A stretch of DNA of 64,000 bases, from NCBI RefSeq assembly GCF_007830315.1, contig NZ_VLKJ01000002.1, forward strand, positions 310,001-374,000. Direction: 5' to 3'. A program made the position numbers and the translations under genes. This DNA is from Novosphingobium taihuense (lineage in GTDB: Bacteria > Pseudomonadota > Alphaproteobacteria > Sphingomonadales > Sphingomonadaceae). Below the pieces are notes generated by a model that saw only the letters and a program-made list of their open reading frames with translations, did no database searches and was not told the origin of the DNA. This document shows, in pieces, positions 46,557-55,508 of this stretch. Position 1 is the stretch's first letter. Each line of letters opens with the position of its first letter.

Positions 46557-47483
46557 ATGGCTTTGCCGACACTGCCTCCCTTCGCCACCTTGCGGGCGTT
46601 CGACATGGTCGGGCGCAGTGGCGGCATACGCAAGGCGGCGGCACAGCTCGGGCTGAGCCATGCGATCGTCAGCCGCCATCTGGCGACGCTTGAACAGTAC
46701 CTTGGCCTGTCATTGTTCAACCGGCGTACTGGTGAGCTGACGGAACACGGCCGCCGGTATCACGCACGGATTGCTGCAGCCATTGCCGAGTTGGAAGCGG
46801 CAACCACGGACATTCGCGGCACGCGGGAGCATTCGCTGTCGATCTGGTGCTCTGCAGGATTTTCGCTGCACTGGCTGGCGCAACGGCTGGCAGACTTTCA
46901 ACGCCGCGCAACGTCGGCGGGGGGGCTTGTCGTTGATCTGCGCTCGACCGATGCCGAACCGATGTTCGAAAGAGGCGAAGCAGACGGCGACATACGCTAT
47001 CTCTCCGATGCCGCTGCCAAGAGCCTGCCTGCTGCAGTCCGTGCCGAACTGCTTGCCCGGCCGGACGTTTTTCCAGTCACCTCGCCTGAACTGCTCGGCT
47101 TTCTGTCACATCCGTTGCGATGCCGCGCCGACATTCTCCAGCTTCCGCTAGTTGACGAAGGCGGCGGCGAGGAATGGGCGGAATGGCTGGCTGTGCAGAG
47201 GGTTGCAGCAGACCTGCGAAAGCCCCCGGTTGCTCGTTTTGGGCAGGCCCATCTTGCCCTTATGGCGGCGCGTTCTGGGCAGGGAGTGGCCCTTGCCAAT
47301 GCTTATCTCGTTGCGGATGATCTTGCGCGTGGAACGCTCGTCAGGGTGTTGCCTGGTGATGACATTTGGGAGCCTGCGCCAATCGGTGCGTATTATTTCC
47401 GGTGCGCGCGGGCTCGGTGGTCCGACCCCTTGCTCGCACGCTTCCGGCGCTGGTTGCGAAACGCGGTGCAAACCTCGGCGTGA
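46557..47483 (+). CDS. LysR-family transcriptional regulator
   Basis: A 308-residue LysR protein: LPPFATLRAFDMVGR, GIRKAAAQLGLSHAIVSRHLATLE (helix-turn-helix, quoted in part), then RRTGELTEHGRR, the GcvA-type pattern. The C-terminal effector domain includes MAARSGQGVALANAYLV. It is divergent from gabT and so probably regulates gabTD. Its stop converges on the TonB receptor gene, about 30 bases away. Confidence 0.87.
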   Translation: MALPTLPPFATLRAFDMVGRSGGIRKAAAQLGLSHAIVSRHLATLEQYLGLSLFNRRTGELTEHGRRYHARIAAAIAELEAATTDIRGTREHSLSIWCSAGFSLHWLAQRLADFQRRATSAGGLVVDLRSTDAEPMFERGEADGDIRYLSDAAAKSLPAAVRAELLARPDVFPVTSPELLGFLSHPLRCRADILQLPLVDEGGGEEWAEWLAVQRVAADLRKPPVARFGQAHLALMAARSGQGVALANAYLVADDLARGTLVRVLPGDDIWEPAPIGAYYFRCARARWSDPLLARFRRWLRNAVQTSA

Positions 47484-47514
47484 AGCCTCGGCCGCACCAC
47501 ATCTGGCAATCAGA

Positions 47515-49827
47515 TCACCACTTGTAGCCGGCCGATAAGCCGATCGAACGCGGCTCGCCATACGTGCGATAGAAGCTGCCGACCCCATCGTTGCCAGCGT
47601 CAGTGACATAAGCCTTGTCGAACAGGTTTTTGCTCCACACCGAAAGGCTGATGCCAGAGTCTGTTTCAAGCATGATCCGAGCGTTGGCGACACCATACCC
47701 CGGAATCCCACGCAGTGACTGATCAACAGGAGTCTGGCCGATCCGGTTGGCGGTGCGGAAGTTGTAGTCTGCGCTTGCAGTCAAGGACATGCCGTTGCCG
47801 ACCGGCGCAGTGTAGCTGGCTGCCAGGTTCCCGCTCCACGACGGTGCAAACTCTAGCCGCTGGCCCTTCCAAGGTATCGGCTGGTTGTCGAACGAGAAGA
47901 ACACGTTGTTGCTCTGGGTGATCTTGGTTTTCAGATAGCCGAGCGACCCTGAAAGGCGCAGCCCTGCCATCGGGCGCACCACGACATCCAGTTCGGCACC
48001 GAAGTTATAGCCGCTGCCGATATTGGTAAGGCGGAATGCGAACTGCCCGGGGGTGAGGGTGCTGGGCAGGGTGGTGAATGCCTGGATGTCATTGTGATCG
48101 TAATAGAAGATTGAGCCGTTGATCTGCAGCTTGCGATCAAGCCACTCCGTCTTGAAGCCACTTTCGAAGTTGAGGACGAATTCCTCTTGATACGGCAGGG
48201 TATCTTCCGGGGTCTGCGGGAAGCCTCCCGGGACACCCCCCGACTTGTACCCGCGCGAAATCGTGGCATAGAGCGTGGCGTCGCTATTCGGCCGGTATGA
48301 CAAAGTTGCAGAACCAGTCCAGTGATCGCCAAGGCGGTAATCACGGTCGATGTCGCCAACAGCGATCAGATCGATTCCCCCCGACGCCGGGAAGCTGGTG
48401 ATCTTGCGGAAGCCGGTGCGACCGTCACGATAGGTTGTCCGTTCATCGGAATAGCGAACGGAACCGCTGAAAGTGAGATCCGGGGTCAGATCATAGTCGA
48501 ACTGGCCGTAAATGCCCCAGTAGCGCGTTTTTTGGCGATAGGTCACGTCAAGGAAGAGGTCCTGATAGTCGATCCCGAAGATCGGGTTGAACGTATCGAA
48601 AAGCAGGGGATTGTCGGTCCAGTTGAATTCCTTGAACTCGTTGAAGCGGTAGTTCGAATAGATCGCACCCACTTGCCAGCGGAAAGCGCCGGATGAGGGC
48701 GAGGCAAGACGCAGTTCCTGCGTGAAGTTGCGCAGCTTTGCCTGTTCGACCCAGCCACCGAGGTTGAGCTGGCTGGCATCATAATCGAAGGCAAAGCCGA
48801 AATCGAACTCGGTATAACCGGTGATCGAGGTGAATGTCAGGCCGCCAAGATCGGCCGACAGGTTCAACGCAGTCGAGAACTCCTCGTTATCGAGCTTGTT
48901 GCCGGGCTGTGAAAGCACCACACGGCCATCGTCACTTTGTGCACCTGCGCCGGCCAGTGCCGGATTGATCGCTTGCGCAAGGGTCAGGCAGTTGGCCTGA
49001 TCGAGCCTGCCTGAAAGCACGGCATTGCAGAAGTCCGGACCGGTCGGCGAATAGGCACCCGATGCGGAGGCAAGCACCGTGTCGCTATTGTCACGCGCGT
49101 AGTAGACCTTGAGCTTTGCGGTCACTGCGCCGATTTCCGACTTGAGGATACCGCGAGCAGCGATCCGGTCCGGTTCGCCCCACTTACGGCCACCGGCAAG
49201 ACTCTTCTGCCAACCGCCACCGAAGCTGCCATCATTGAGGAATGAAAGGCGAAGGGCCGTGTTCTCACCCAGCGCGATCGACTGGCCTGCCTCGATGCGG
49301 TAGCGGTTCCACGAACCGTAATCGAGTGTGACGTAGCCATCGTTCTCGCCCAGCTTTGCCTCGCGAGAGATGATCTGCACCGCGCCGCCGACCGCATTGC
49401 GGCCATACAGACCCGACTGCGGCCCTTTGAGCACTTCCACCCGCTGCAGATCGAATACGCCGCCTGCTCCCATCACCAGCGAAGGCTGGTAGATTTCGTC
49501 GATGTAGATTGACGTCGATGGGCTGTTGTTGACATTGAAATCGAACAGGGCGACGCCGCGGATCGTCCAGTTCGGCTGGCTGCCGCCCTTGTCCTGATAT
49601 ATCTGGGTGTTTGATACCAGCGAGCCGATCTCGTCGATCGTGCGGGTTTGCCGTTCGCGCAGGCTATCTCCCGAGACCGCTGTGATCGCGATGGGCACGT
49701 CCTGAAGATTCTGTTCGCGCTTCTGCGCCGTGACAACAATCTCGTCGCTTTCACTCTGAGCCTGTGCGAGCGCGGGCGTGGAAACAATAGCAAGGATCGA
49801 AGCCGATCCAATCAGCACGGCACGCAT
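47515..49827 (-). CDS. TonB-dependent outer membrane receptor (GntR-controlled)
   Basis: A 770-residue TonB receptor with a signal peptide (MRAVLIGSASILAIVSTPALAQAQ in part), a TonB-box-like DEIVVTAQKREQNL, the plug (RVEVLKGPQSGLYGRN) and a barrel ending in an aromatic (AGYKW). GGGGAG precedes the ATG at 49827, so the frame's first ATG (49842) is not used. The promoter region has TGTGATCACA sites shared with the gamma-glutamyl-amine genes. The ligand is unknown. Confidence 0.9.
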   Translation of the reverse strand: MRAVLIGSASILAIVSTPALAQAQSESDEIVVTAQKREQNLQDVPIAITAVSGDSLRERQTRTIDEIGSLVSNTQIYQDKGGSQPNWTIRGVALFDFNVNNSPSTSIYIDEIYQPSLVMGAGGVFDLQRVEVLKGPQSGLYGRNAVGGAVQIISREAKLGENDGYVTLDYGSWNRYRIEAGQSIALGENTALRLSFLNDGSFGGGWQKSLAGGRKWGEPDRIAARGILKSEIGAVTAKLKVYYARDNSDTVLASASGAYSPTGPDFCNAVLSGRLDQANCLTLAQAINPALAGAGAQSDDGRVVLSQPGNKLDNEEFSTALNLSADLGGLTFTSITGYTEFDFGFAFDYDASQLNLGGWVEQAKLRNFTQELRLASPSSGAFRWQVGAIYSNYRFNEFKEFNWTDNPLLFDTFNPIFGIDYQDLFLDVTYRQKTRYWGIYGQFDYDLTPDLTFSGSVRYSDERTTYRDGRTGFRKITSFPASGGIDLIAVGDIDRDYRLGDHWTGSATLSYRPNSDATLYATISRGYKSGGVPGGFPQTPEDTLPYQEEFVLNFESGFKTEWLDRKLQINGSIFYYDHNDIQAFTTLPSTLTPGQFAFRLTNIGSGYNFGAELDVVVRPMAGLRLSGSLGYLKTKITQSNNVFFSFDNQPIPWKGQRLEFAPSWSGNLAASYTAPVGNGMSLTASADYNFRTANRIGQTPVDQSLRGIPGYGVANARIMLETDSGISLSVWSKNLFDKAYVTDAGNDGVGSFYRTYGEPRSIGLSAGYKW

Positions 49828-49961
49828 ACATCTACTCCCCATTTGTTCATTTCGTTCATCTCAGCGCGCGAGCTGCCTGCCTTGTCCGGTGCCCGGCGAT
49901 GTCACGAAGCGCACGGGTGGATCTTGCTGAAGTTTCCGGACAGATCAGTTTACGCCAATAA

Positions 49962-49971
49962 TGTGATCACA
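49962..49971. promoter_or_regulatory. TGTGATCACA operator between TonB receptor and GntR-2
   Basis: ATGTGATCACAT (49961-49972) is a 12-base palindrome between the divergent TonB receptor (start 49827) and GntR gene (start 50083). A second copy, TGTGATCAAC, lies 35 bases away at 49997-50006. Both are candidate binding sites of a GntR protein. Confidence 0.62.
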
Positions 49972-49996
49972 TATTTGCAGGTGCGGTTGTTGTCAA

Positions 49997-50006
49997 TGTG
50001 ATCAAC
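49997..50006. promoter_or_regulatory. Second GTGATCA half-palindromic site near GntR-2
   Basis: TGTGATCAAC keeps seven of eight core bases of GTGATCAC. It lies 77 bases before the GntR-2 start, consistent with autoregulation. Confidence 0.45.
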
Positions 50007-50082
50007 GGGAGCTACCTTCAGTCTCAGTATCGATCGCAATCGTTCGCCATGAAGTGGGCAAATCTTGAAGGAAGCCAACCGG

Positions 50083-50811
50083 ATGCCAGAGATGCTGGAA
50101 GAGGCGACCATCCAGCAGCGCGTTCATGGGCGGTTGCGCACAGACATCATGCTGGGGCGGATTGCCCCTGGAGAACCGCTGACCATCCGGGGGCTGGCAG
50201 AGAAACTGGGTGTAAGCGCTATGCCTGTGCGAGAGGCGCTGCGTCGTCTCGCGGCAGAGCAGGCGATTGAACTTCTGGGCAACCGTCGTGTCCGCATCCC
50301 GATAATGTCGGTTAGTCGGTTTGAAGATCTGCTAGCAGCGCGTGTCACGTTGGAATCGGAGGCTGCAGTGCGTGCACTTCCGCATGCTACGGAACAGACA
50401 ATCTCTGAAATGGAGCGCCATGATGCTGCATTGGATGCCGCCATGGTCCGGAACGACTATGACAACTGGCTGGCAGCAAATTTCGCCTTTCACCGCACGC
50501 TGTACTCTGCCCGTCCAGATTCGGTTTTCCTGCCTCTGATCGAATCGTTGTGGCTTCAGGTCGGGCCATTTCTGCGGATGGCCCTTGAGAATGTGGGGCC
50601 GTCGTACACAGTCGATCGCCATGTCGAAGCGCTGCAGGCCTTGCGTGAACGCAATGTGATGGCATTGCGCATTGCAATCGAGGCTGACTTGCGTGACGGC
50701 ATAACCCACCTCGGCCAGCGTCTGATGCGCATGGACGAGGGATTGGCTTTACCGCAAAAGCGGGGTGGCCACCGTTCCAGAACGCGTGATATCAGTCGAC
50801 CACCAACCTGA
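50083..50811 (+). CDS. GntR-family regulator, FCD domain (GntR-2)
   Basis: A 242-residue GntR/FCD protein with PLTIRGLAEKLGVSAMPVREALRRL (quoted in part) as the DNA-binding unit and an FCD domain containing FAFHRTLYSA and VDRHVEALQAL histidines. The ATG at 50083 has GAAGGAAG upstream; a TTG at 50065 is less likely. It is similar in pattern to GntR-1 (42863) and either one, or both, may read the TGTGATCACA sites. Its 3' end overlaps the convergent DUF3237 gene by 20 bases. Confidence 0.87.
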   Translation: MPEMLEEATIQQRVHGRLRTDIMLGRIAPGEPLTIRGLAEKLGVSAMPVREALRRLAAEQAIELLGNRRVRIPIMSVSRFEDLLAARVTLESEAAVRALPHATEQTISEMERHDAALDAAMVRNDYDNWLAANFAFHRTLYSARPDSVFLPLIESLWLQVGPFLRMALENVGPSYTVDRHVEALQALRERNVMALRIAIEADLRDGITHLGQRLMRMDEGLALPQKRGGHRSRTRDISRPPT

Positions 50812-51349
50812 AGATCGAAAGCTTGACGGCAGGAGCTTCAGCGGTGCCCGCAGGATTGATTGTGCCTGTGAAGACATAATGGTTAAGCCAGGCGTAGGGC
50901 CCTTCGGGCGCTTCGAATTGCGGCGTCGTCACCGCATAGTCTGCTGGCCAGTCGCCCGTCTTGCTATGCCACAAGCCGTTATTTCGGATGTGGATCTGGA
51001 CGCCATCGTTTGTTTGCATAAAGTAGTCGGCAGCGATTTCCCAATACCCGTCCGCGCGGACGAGCTGCCAGTCATACCCGCCTGCAATGATCTCACCTCG
51101 AAGCGATGGCCCCGCAAAGCTTCCGCCAATGATCGGTACGCGGAAGCGTTCTCCCCTGATCGTGCGGCCGTGCGGTACTTCCTTTTGCAAGAGCGCGACG
51201 GCATCGTAAATCCATTCGGCTCGCGGCGCCTTTGCGGGTGTGGCGCTGTCGACTGTGGCGGCAGAGGCGCGGGACGCTCCCAACACGCCCGTTGCACCAG
51301 CCATTGTTGCAGCGATTAACATCTCGCGACGCGTTTGACCTGCAGTCAC
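50792..51349 (-). CDS. DUF3237-family protein with Tat signal (copy 3)
   Basis: The 185-residue product contains a twin-arginine signal (TRREMLIAATMAGATGVLG) and then the DUF3237 blocks (RFRVPIIGGSFAGPSLRGEI, DWQLVRADGYWEIAADY, VQIHIRNNGLW, GPYAWLNHYVF). Tat export implies a periplasmic protein, unlike the other two copies. The GTG at 51349 has AAGGA six bases upstream; ATG starts at 51355 and 51394 are also in frame. A TTGTGATCACAA palindrome lies just upstream, so it belongs to the GntR regulon. Confidence 0.75.
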   Translation of the reverse strand: MTAGQTRREMLIAATMAGATGVLGASRASAATVDSATPAKAPRAEWIYDAVALLQKEVPHGRTIRGERFRVPIIGGSFAGPSLRGEIIAGGYDWQLVRADGYWEIAADYFMQTNDGVQIHIRNNGLWHSKTGDWPADYAVTTPQFEAPEGPYAWLNHYVFTGTINPAGTAEAPAVKLSIFRLVVD

Positions 51350-51418
51350 ATCCATTCCTTCTTCATCACAAAGAATGAGGTTCAGATCTGCCATAGGGTT
51401 TATAAGCCTGCAACAATT

Positions 51419-51430
51419 TTGTGATCACAA
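51419..51430. promoter_or_regulatory. TTGTGATCACAA operator upstream of Tat-type DUF3237 gene
   Basis: This is the longest and most symmetric version of the repeated element (12 perfect bases) and is about 25 bases from the 51394 ATG. It probably represents the consensus of the GntR-type operator set. Confidence 0.65.
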
Positions 51431-51861
51431 TATTTGCTTCCACCGACCGCTACCGCGTCATCGATTATCAACCCGCTGCAATTGTCCGTGCATGTGACCT
51501 GGTCCTTTGCGCGCAGCGCAGGATTTCGCGTCGGACGTCTTCTTTTGGCCTGAGTCGAGGGAGGCGAGCGCTCCATGGACTAAATGCCGCAATCAGGCAG
51601 GCCTGTGTTCGGAGGTCATGTCCCGGATAAAGGCTTGCAGGCAATACCTTAGAATTCAAAGCAGCCTTGGCAGGGCATTGCGGCAGGCGATGCGCTTTTC
51701 CGTTTCCGGGCACGCGATCCATCGCGGGGGCGATGGATCGTCAAGTGTGCCGGTATGCGCTGTTATAACAAGTCGGACAGCAGTATCAGTAAGTCCGCGA
51801 CGCTGTGCTTCCGTGGTCAAGCGGTGGACGGCAAACGCTGTATAAACTGGGGAGGATAACT
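51431..51861. promoter_or_regulatory. Leader region of TonB receptor 3 with strong hairpin
   Basis: No gene is supported in this stretch. It contains a perfect 11-base inverted repeat, CGATCCATCGC/GCGATGGATCG, with a 4-base loop (51715-51740), about 120 bases before the receptor start. This could be an attenuator, an operator or the terminator of a short transcript. The rest shows no repeat or known RNA element that I recognise. Confidence 0.5.
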
Positions 51862-54396
51862 TTGCGTACTTGGCAAACTGCATTTCTGCTATCGACAGTC
51901 GCAATTCCAGGCGTTGCTCTGGCGCAGGCTTCGACGGATCAGCCGCAGGCAGAGGGCGAATCTGTCGGCCTTGCCGAGATCATCGTGACGGCACAGCGCC
52001 GCAGTGAGTCTTTGCAGAAGGTTCCGCTGGCTGTGTCGGCGTTCGATGCAAAGGCTCTTGAGACCAAGGGTCTCACCAACCTCAACAATCTTTCTGCGTC
52101 AGTGTCGCCCGGTGTTGTGGTTGCACAGTTCGCCGGAACTCCCAGCACGCTGGCATTCAACATCCGTGGTGCCTATTCTTCGGACCCGGGCATCGGGCTC
52201 GCCGAGCAGGGTGTCGCGGTCTATGCCGATGGCGTGCCGCTTGGCCGTGCTTCGGGTACGGGCATCGAACTGGGCGATATCGAGCGCATCGAAATCCTTC
52301 GCGGCCCCCAGGGTACGCTGTTTGGCCGCAACGCAGAAGGCGGTGCGGTGCAGTTTGTCACGCGTCGTCCCACAGGTGAAGCAGGTGGCAAGATTGAAGC
52401 GGGAATCGGAAACTTCAATTCCAAGCGCGTCATGGCGCAGATCGAGCTTCCGAAATTTGCGAACATCTCGATCAAGCTCGGTGGCCTCATCAACAAGCGC
52501 GATGGCTTCACGAACAACATCGCCGCGCGCCCCGGGATCGATTTCCTTTCTCCAAACGCAGCGCTGCCCAAGGCAGTTCTGAATCCAAGCAAGGGCAGCA
52601 ACCTGCAGAACCTCGGCCTGCAGGATCAGCGGGGCTTCCGCATCGGCGTCCAGTGGGAACCGTCACCTGACTTCAATGCCTACTATACGTACGACTATTC
52701 GGATCTCGACTACACCATCCTTTACAGTGCCCGCACCGGTGGACGCGTTCCCTCGAGCTATGCCTGGTGTCGCGATCCCCGGTATGCCGCTACCTGCGCC
52801 AGCGGTGCAAGCATTGCGGCCAACGTATTCTATGGTTCGCAAGGGCCTGAGGGCGACATCGTACCAAAGTACACCTCCGTGCCACTGTTCACTCCGCTCA
52901 ACAATTCCAAGGTGCGTGGCCACGGACTGACGTTGGACTGGCATCCCAGCGACAGCCTCCAGATCAAATCGATTACCGGACGGCGCTCCTTGAAGGAGAA
53001 CAACGGCAGCAACCTCGGTCTGAGCCAGGTCTTCGTTCAGACGGTGCCGACGTCGGCATTCGGATCACCCACCGCACCGGCGGGTTCATTGATCGCCTTC
53101 ACCGGAACTTATGCGGCCGCAACGATCGACCAGAACCAGTTCAGCCAGGAACTTCAGGTGATCGGTGATCTGGGCGATCTGAAGTTCACCACCGGCCTGT
53201 TCTATTACCATGAACGGGTATTCGACACGCGTGGTTCTGCGTTCTCGGTCGCCTACCAGTTGAACGAAACCGCGACCGATGCCCGCCCAATCGCGATCAA
53301 TCCCTTTGACCTCAGTGGGGTCAGCGCCGTTGACGGCTTGCCGAACTCGTACCAGCTCTACAAGGGCGTTGCGAACTCGTACGCGGCCTATGCGCAGGCT
53401 ACGTATACTCCGAGCAGCGTGCTCGATGGCAGGCTCTCGCTGACGGCAGGGCTGCGCTACACGCGTGACAAGAAGGAGTTCACGCGCCTTCGTGCTGCTG
53501 CCGGTTCGGGCGGATCGAATACTTCGAAATTCGATCAGGACCGCTTTGACCCTGCATTCACCCTGGCGTTCCAGGCAACGCCTGACATCAATCTCTATGC
53601 CCGTTACGCCCGCGCTTACCGTGCAGGTGGCACCGGCATCCGCAACAAGCTGGCGCTGTCGACGTACAAGCCCGAAGTTAACACGACTTGGGAAGCCGGC
53701 CTCAAGAGCCAGCTTCTTGACAATCGCGTACGGTTCAATCTGGCTGCCTATCACTCGACGATCAAGGATACGCAGGTTTCGTTCCAGAATTCTGCCCTTG
53801 ATCCTTCGAGCACCGACACGATCAATATCAAGAATGGCAACGTCAAGATCCGTGGTATTGAAGTCGAACTCAATGTCGCGGCAACGCGCGAGCTGGCGTT
53901 CAACGTCGGCTACAGCTTCATGAGCCCGAAGCTGAGTGGCTTTGTTGCGGGGCCAGTCAACCTTGGCAATGGCCAATTCGGCAACTTCTCTGCCCCGTTC
54001 GTGTTTGCGCCCTATGTGCCCAGGCATCAGCTGGCAATTGCCGGTGACTACCAGCGCGAAATCGGCGACGATGGCGTGAAGGTGTTTGCACACGCCGAAT
54101 ACAATTACATGAGCCCACAGCACAACGAGCCGGCATCGAAGCTCTCGCAGTTCGTTCGCGAACCGCTGCGCTCGCTTTCGCAGGCAAACGCGCGTGTTGG
54201 TCTTCGTGACATTCCGATCGGTTCCACGACCATGGATTTCACAGTCTGGGGCAACAACCTGTTTGACAAGCGTGACATCAGCTACGGTTACATGATTGGT
54301 GCCACAGACTTCACGATCCAGCCAGGCCAGGAAGGTGGTGCGGCATACGGCACCAACCCGCGCACTTATGGGGTTCAGGCCAAGATCCAGTTCTGA
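51862..54396 (+). CDS. TonB-dependent outer membrane receptor, TTG start
   Basis: An 844-residue TonB receptor. A strong GGGGAGGATAACT precedes a TTG at 51862; the upstream ATG (51805) has no such signal. The signal peptide (FLLSTVAIPGVALAQ), TonB-box-like EIIVTAQRRSESL, plug (RIEILRGPQGTLFGRNAEGGAVQF in part) and a barrel ending YGVQAKIQF follow. It is preceded by the hairpin region and followed by a clear terminator, so it is a single-gene unit. Its position beside the DUF3237 and GntR genes suggests a related substrate. Confidence 0.9.
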   Translation: MRTWQTAFLLSTVAIPGVALAQASTDQPQAEGESVGLAEIIVTAQRRSESLQKVPLAVSAFDAKALETKGLTNLNNLSASVSPGVVVAQFAGTPSTLAFNIRGAYSSDPGIGLAEQGVAVYADGVPLGRASGTGIELGDIERIEILRGPQGTLFGRNAEGGAVQFVTRRPTGEAGGKIEAGIGNFNSKRVMAQIELPKFANISIKLGGLINKRDGFTNNIAARPGIDFLSPNAALPKAVLNPSKGSNLQNLGLQDQRGFRIGVQWEPSPDFNAYYTYDYSDLDYTILYSARTGGRVPSSYAWCRDPRYAATCASGASIAANVFYGSQGPEGDIVPKYTSVPLFTPLNNSKVRGHGLTLDWHPSDSLQIKSITGRRSLKENNGSNLGLSQVFVQTVPTSAFGSPTAPAGSLIAFTGTYAAATIDQNQFSQELQVIGDLGDLKFTTGLFYYHERVFDTRGSAFSVAYQLNETATDARPIAINPFDLSGVSAVDGLPNSYQLYKGVANSYAAYAQATYTPSSVLDGRLSLTAGLRYTRDKKEFTRLRAAAGSGGSNTSKFDQDRFDPAFTLAFQATPDINLYARYARAYRAGGTGIRNKLALSTYKPEVNTTWEAGLKSQLLDNRVRFNLAAYHSTIKDTQVSFQNSALDPSSTDTINIKNGNVKIRGIEVELNVAATRELAFNVGYSFMSPKLSGFVAGPVNLGNGQFGNFSAPFVFAPYVPRHQLAIAGDYQREIGDDGVKVFAHAEYNYMSPQHNEPASKLSQFVREPLRSLSQANARVGLRDIPIGSTTMDFTVWGNNLFDKRDISYGYMIGATDFTIQPGQEGGAAYGTNPRTYGVQAKIQF

Positions 54397-54417
54397 TCTC
54401 GAAGTAACAGCTGACAG

Positions 54418-54447
54418 GGGGGTCGGATCGTTCCGGCCCCCTTTTTT
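54418..54447 (+). terminator. Rho-independent terminator after TonB receptor 3
   Basis: A 10-base stem (GGGGGTCGGA with TCCGGCCCCC, one G:T pair) and a 4-base loop are followed directly by TTTTTT. It is the clearest intrinsic terminator in the window. Confidence 0.88.
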
Positions 54448-54770
54448 GTGCGCTGCGCAGAAGCGGTATCTTGAGGCTGTCGCCACGCCACTGGTCCAGG
54501 TGCGCCCTGAGGAAAGACTGCCCTTGGAATGGACTTCTACCGAAGTCTCGCCCGGTTCCTGCCTCCCGCCCGATTAACCTCGGCCTTGGCCCATCAATGG
54601 TTTGGCGTGGGGTGAGCTGCGGGCCAACATGTAGGCAAACAGTAGCGCTGATGCCGGACTCATTCGCCCTGCAATCAACAAACCCAGCGATGCGTAAACG
54701 CGCCGCAAACCTCTTTGGCTTGCATGGCTGGAAACTGCTCTGAGCTACTTCTGCGTGATCAGGCTGAAAG
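54448..54770. other. Intergenic, no supported gene
   Basis: About 320 bases between the terminator and the convergent Nudix gene hold short open frames only (the longest is about 90 residues) with no family resemblance or ribosome binding site. I see nothing recognisable here. Confidence 0.6.
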
Positions 54771-55508
54771 TCAGCGTGTCGCGTGGTGTTCTTCTGCTCG
54801 GCCGTATCCGGCGTTGGGTGGGATCACGACTTTCGTCACGCCATCACGCTTCTCAATTCTTGGTAACACCGTGATGACTTTACGGGCCTTTGCTGCGGCA
54901 AGCGCTTCGGCAACAGTGCGGCTTTTCGCCAACAATTCAAGGTTCAGTCTGGTCGGGAAGACGACCTTGCGCTTGCCTGCAGCCGCCTCTTCCAGGATCT
55001 GCGATGGAGACGCCCAGACGACTTCCATTGCTTCGTTTCCGTCACAGCAGGCTTCCTGCCTATGAGGCGCGACGGCTAGAAAGAAGTGCGTATCGTAGCG
55101 GCGCACATTCGTTTCGGGCGTGATCCAATGCGCGAAATGCACCAGATCATCCAGATGTAGAACTGCGCCGGCTTCCTGAACGGCGTGCTGAAAATTGCTG
55201 CAGGCATGCTGCACAGAGTCGACATGCGTTCCGTCCGGTCCTCGCGCCAACAGCAGACCACATTCTTCAAACGTTTCCCGAAACGCTGCAATCCGAAGAG
55301 CTCTCTCTTTTGCGCAGAGCGTTTCGTCACCATGGAGGTTCTGCAACCACGTCTCATCGTGATCGGAGGGATCAACGATGCCTCCGGGAAAGACCATCGC
55401 CGATGAGAAATCCTGTTCGGCGTGACGGGAAATCATAAGGACCTCGAAAGGGTCATCTCGCAAGATAAGGACCGTCGCAGCCGGGCGAGGGTCGGAAAAG
55501 TCTTTCAC
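54771..55508 (-). CDS. NUDT19-like Nudix hydrolase
   Basis: A 245-residue Nudix protein. The REXXEEXGU part of the Nudix box is FRETFEECGLLL. It is separated from the upstream FPGGIVDPSD by an insert, as in NUDT7/NUDT19-type enzymes that split coenzyme A derivatives. The GTG at 55508 overlaps the MFS stop as GTGA, so it is coupled to that gene; a longer open frame to 55925 is a shadow. A role in trimming CoA esters near the acyl-CoA dehydrogenases is possible but not proven. Confidence 0.82.
   Translation of the reverse strand: MKDFSDPRPAATVLILRDDPFEVLMISRHAEQDFSSAMVFPGGIVDPSDHDETWLQNLHGDETLCAKERALRIAAFRETFEECGLLLARGPDGTHVDSVQHACSNFQHAVQEAGAVLHLDDLVHFAHWITPETNVRRYDTHFFLAVAPHRQEACCDGNEAMEVVWASPSQILEEAAAGKRKVVFPTRLNLELLAKSRTVAEALAAAKARKVITVLPRIEKRDGVTKVVIPPNAGYGRAEEHHATR

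Noticed and set aside
53086..54486. 466-residue minus-strand ORF
   Set aside because: Antisense of TonB receptor 3; it runs through a clear terminator and has no motif.
54471..54743. 90-residue ORF after the TonB receptor 3 terminator
   Set aside because: No Shine-Dalgarno and no family resemblance; I could not tell it from chance.
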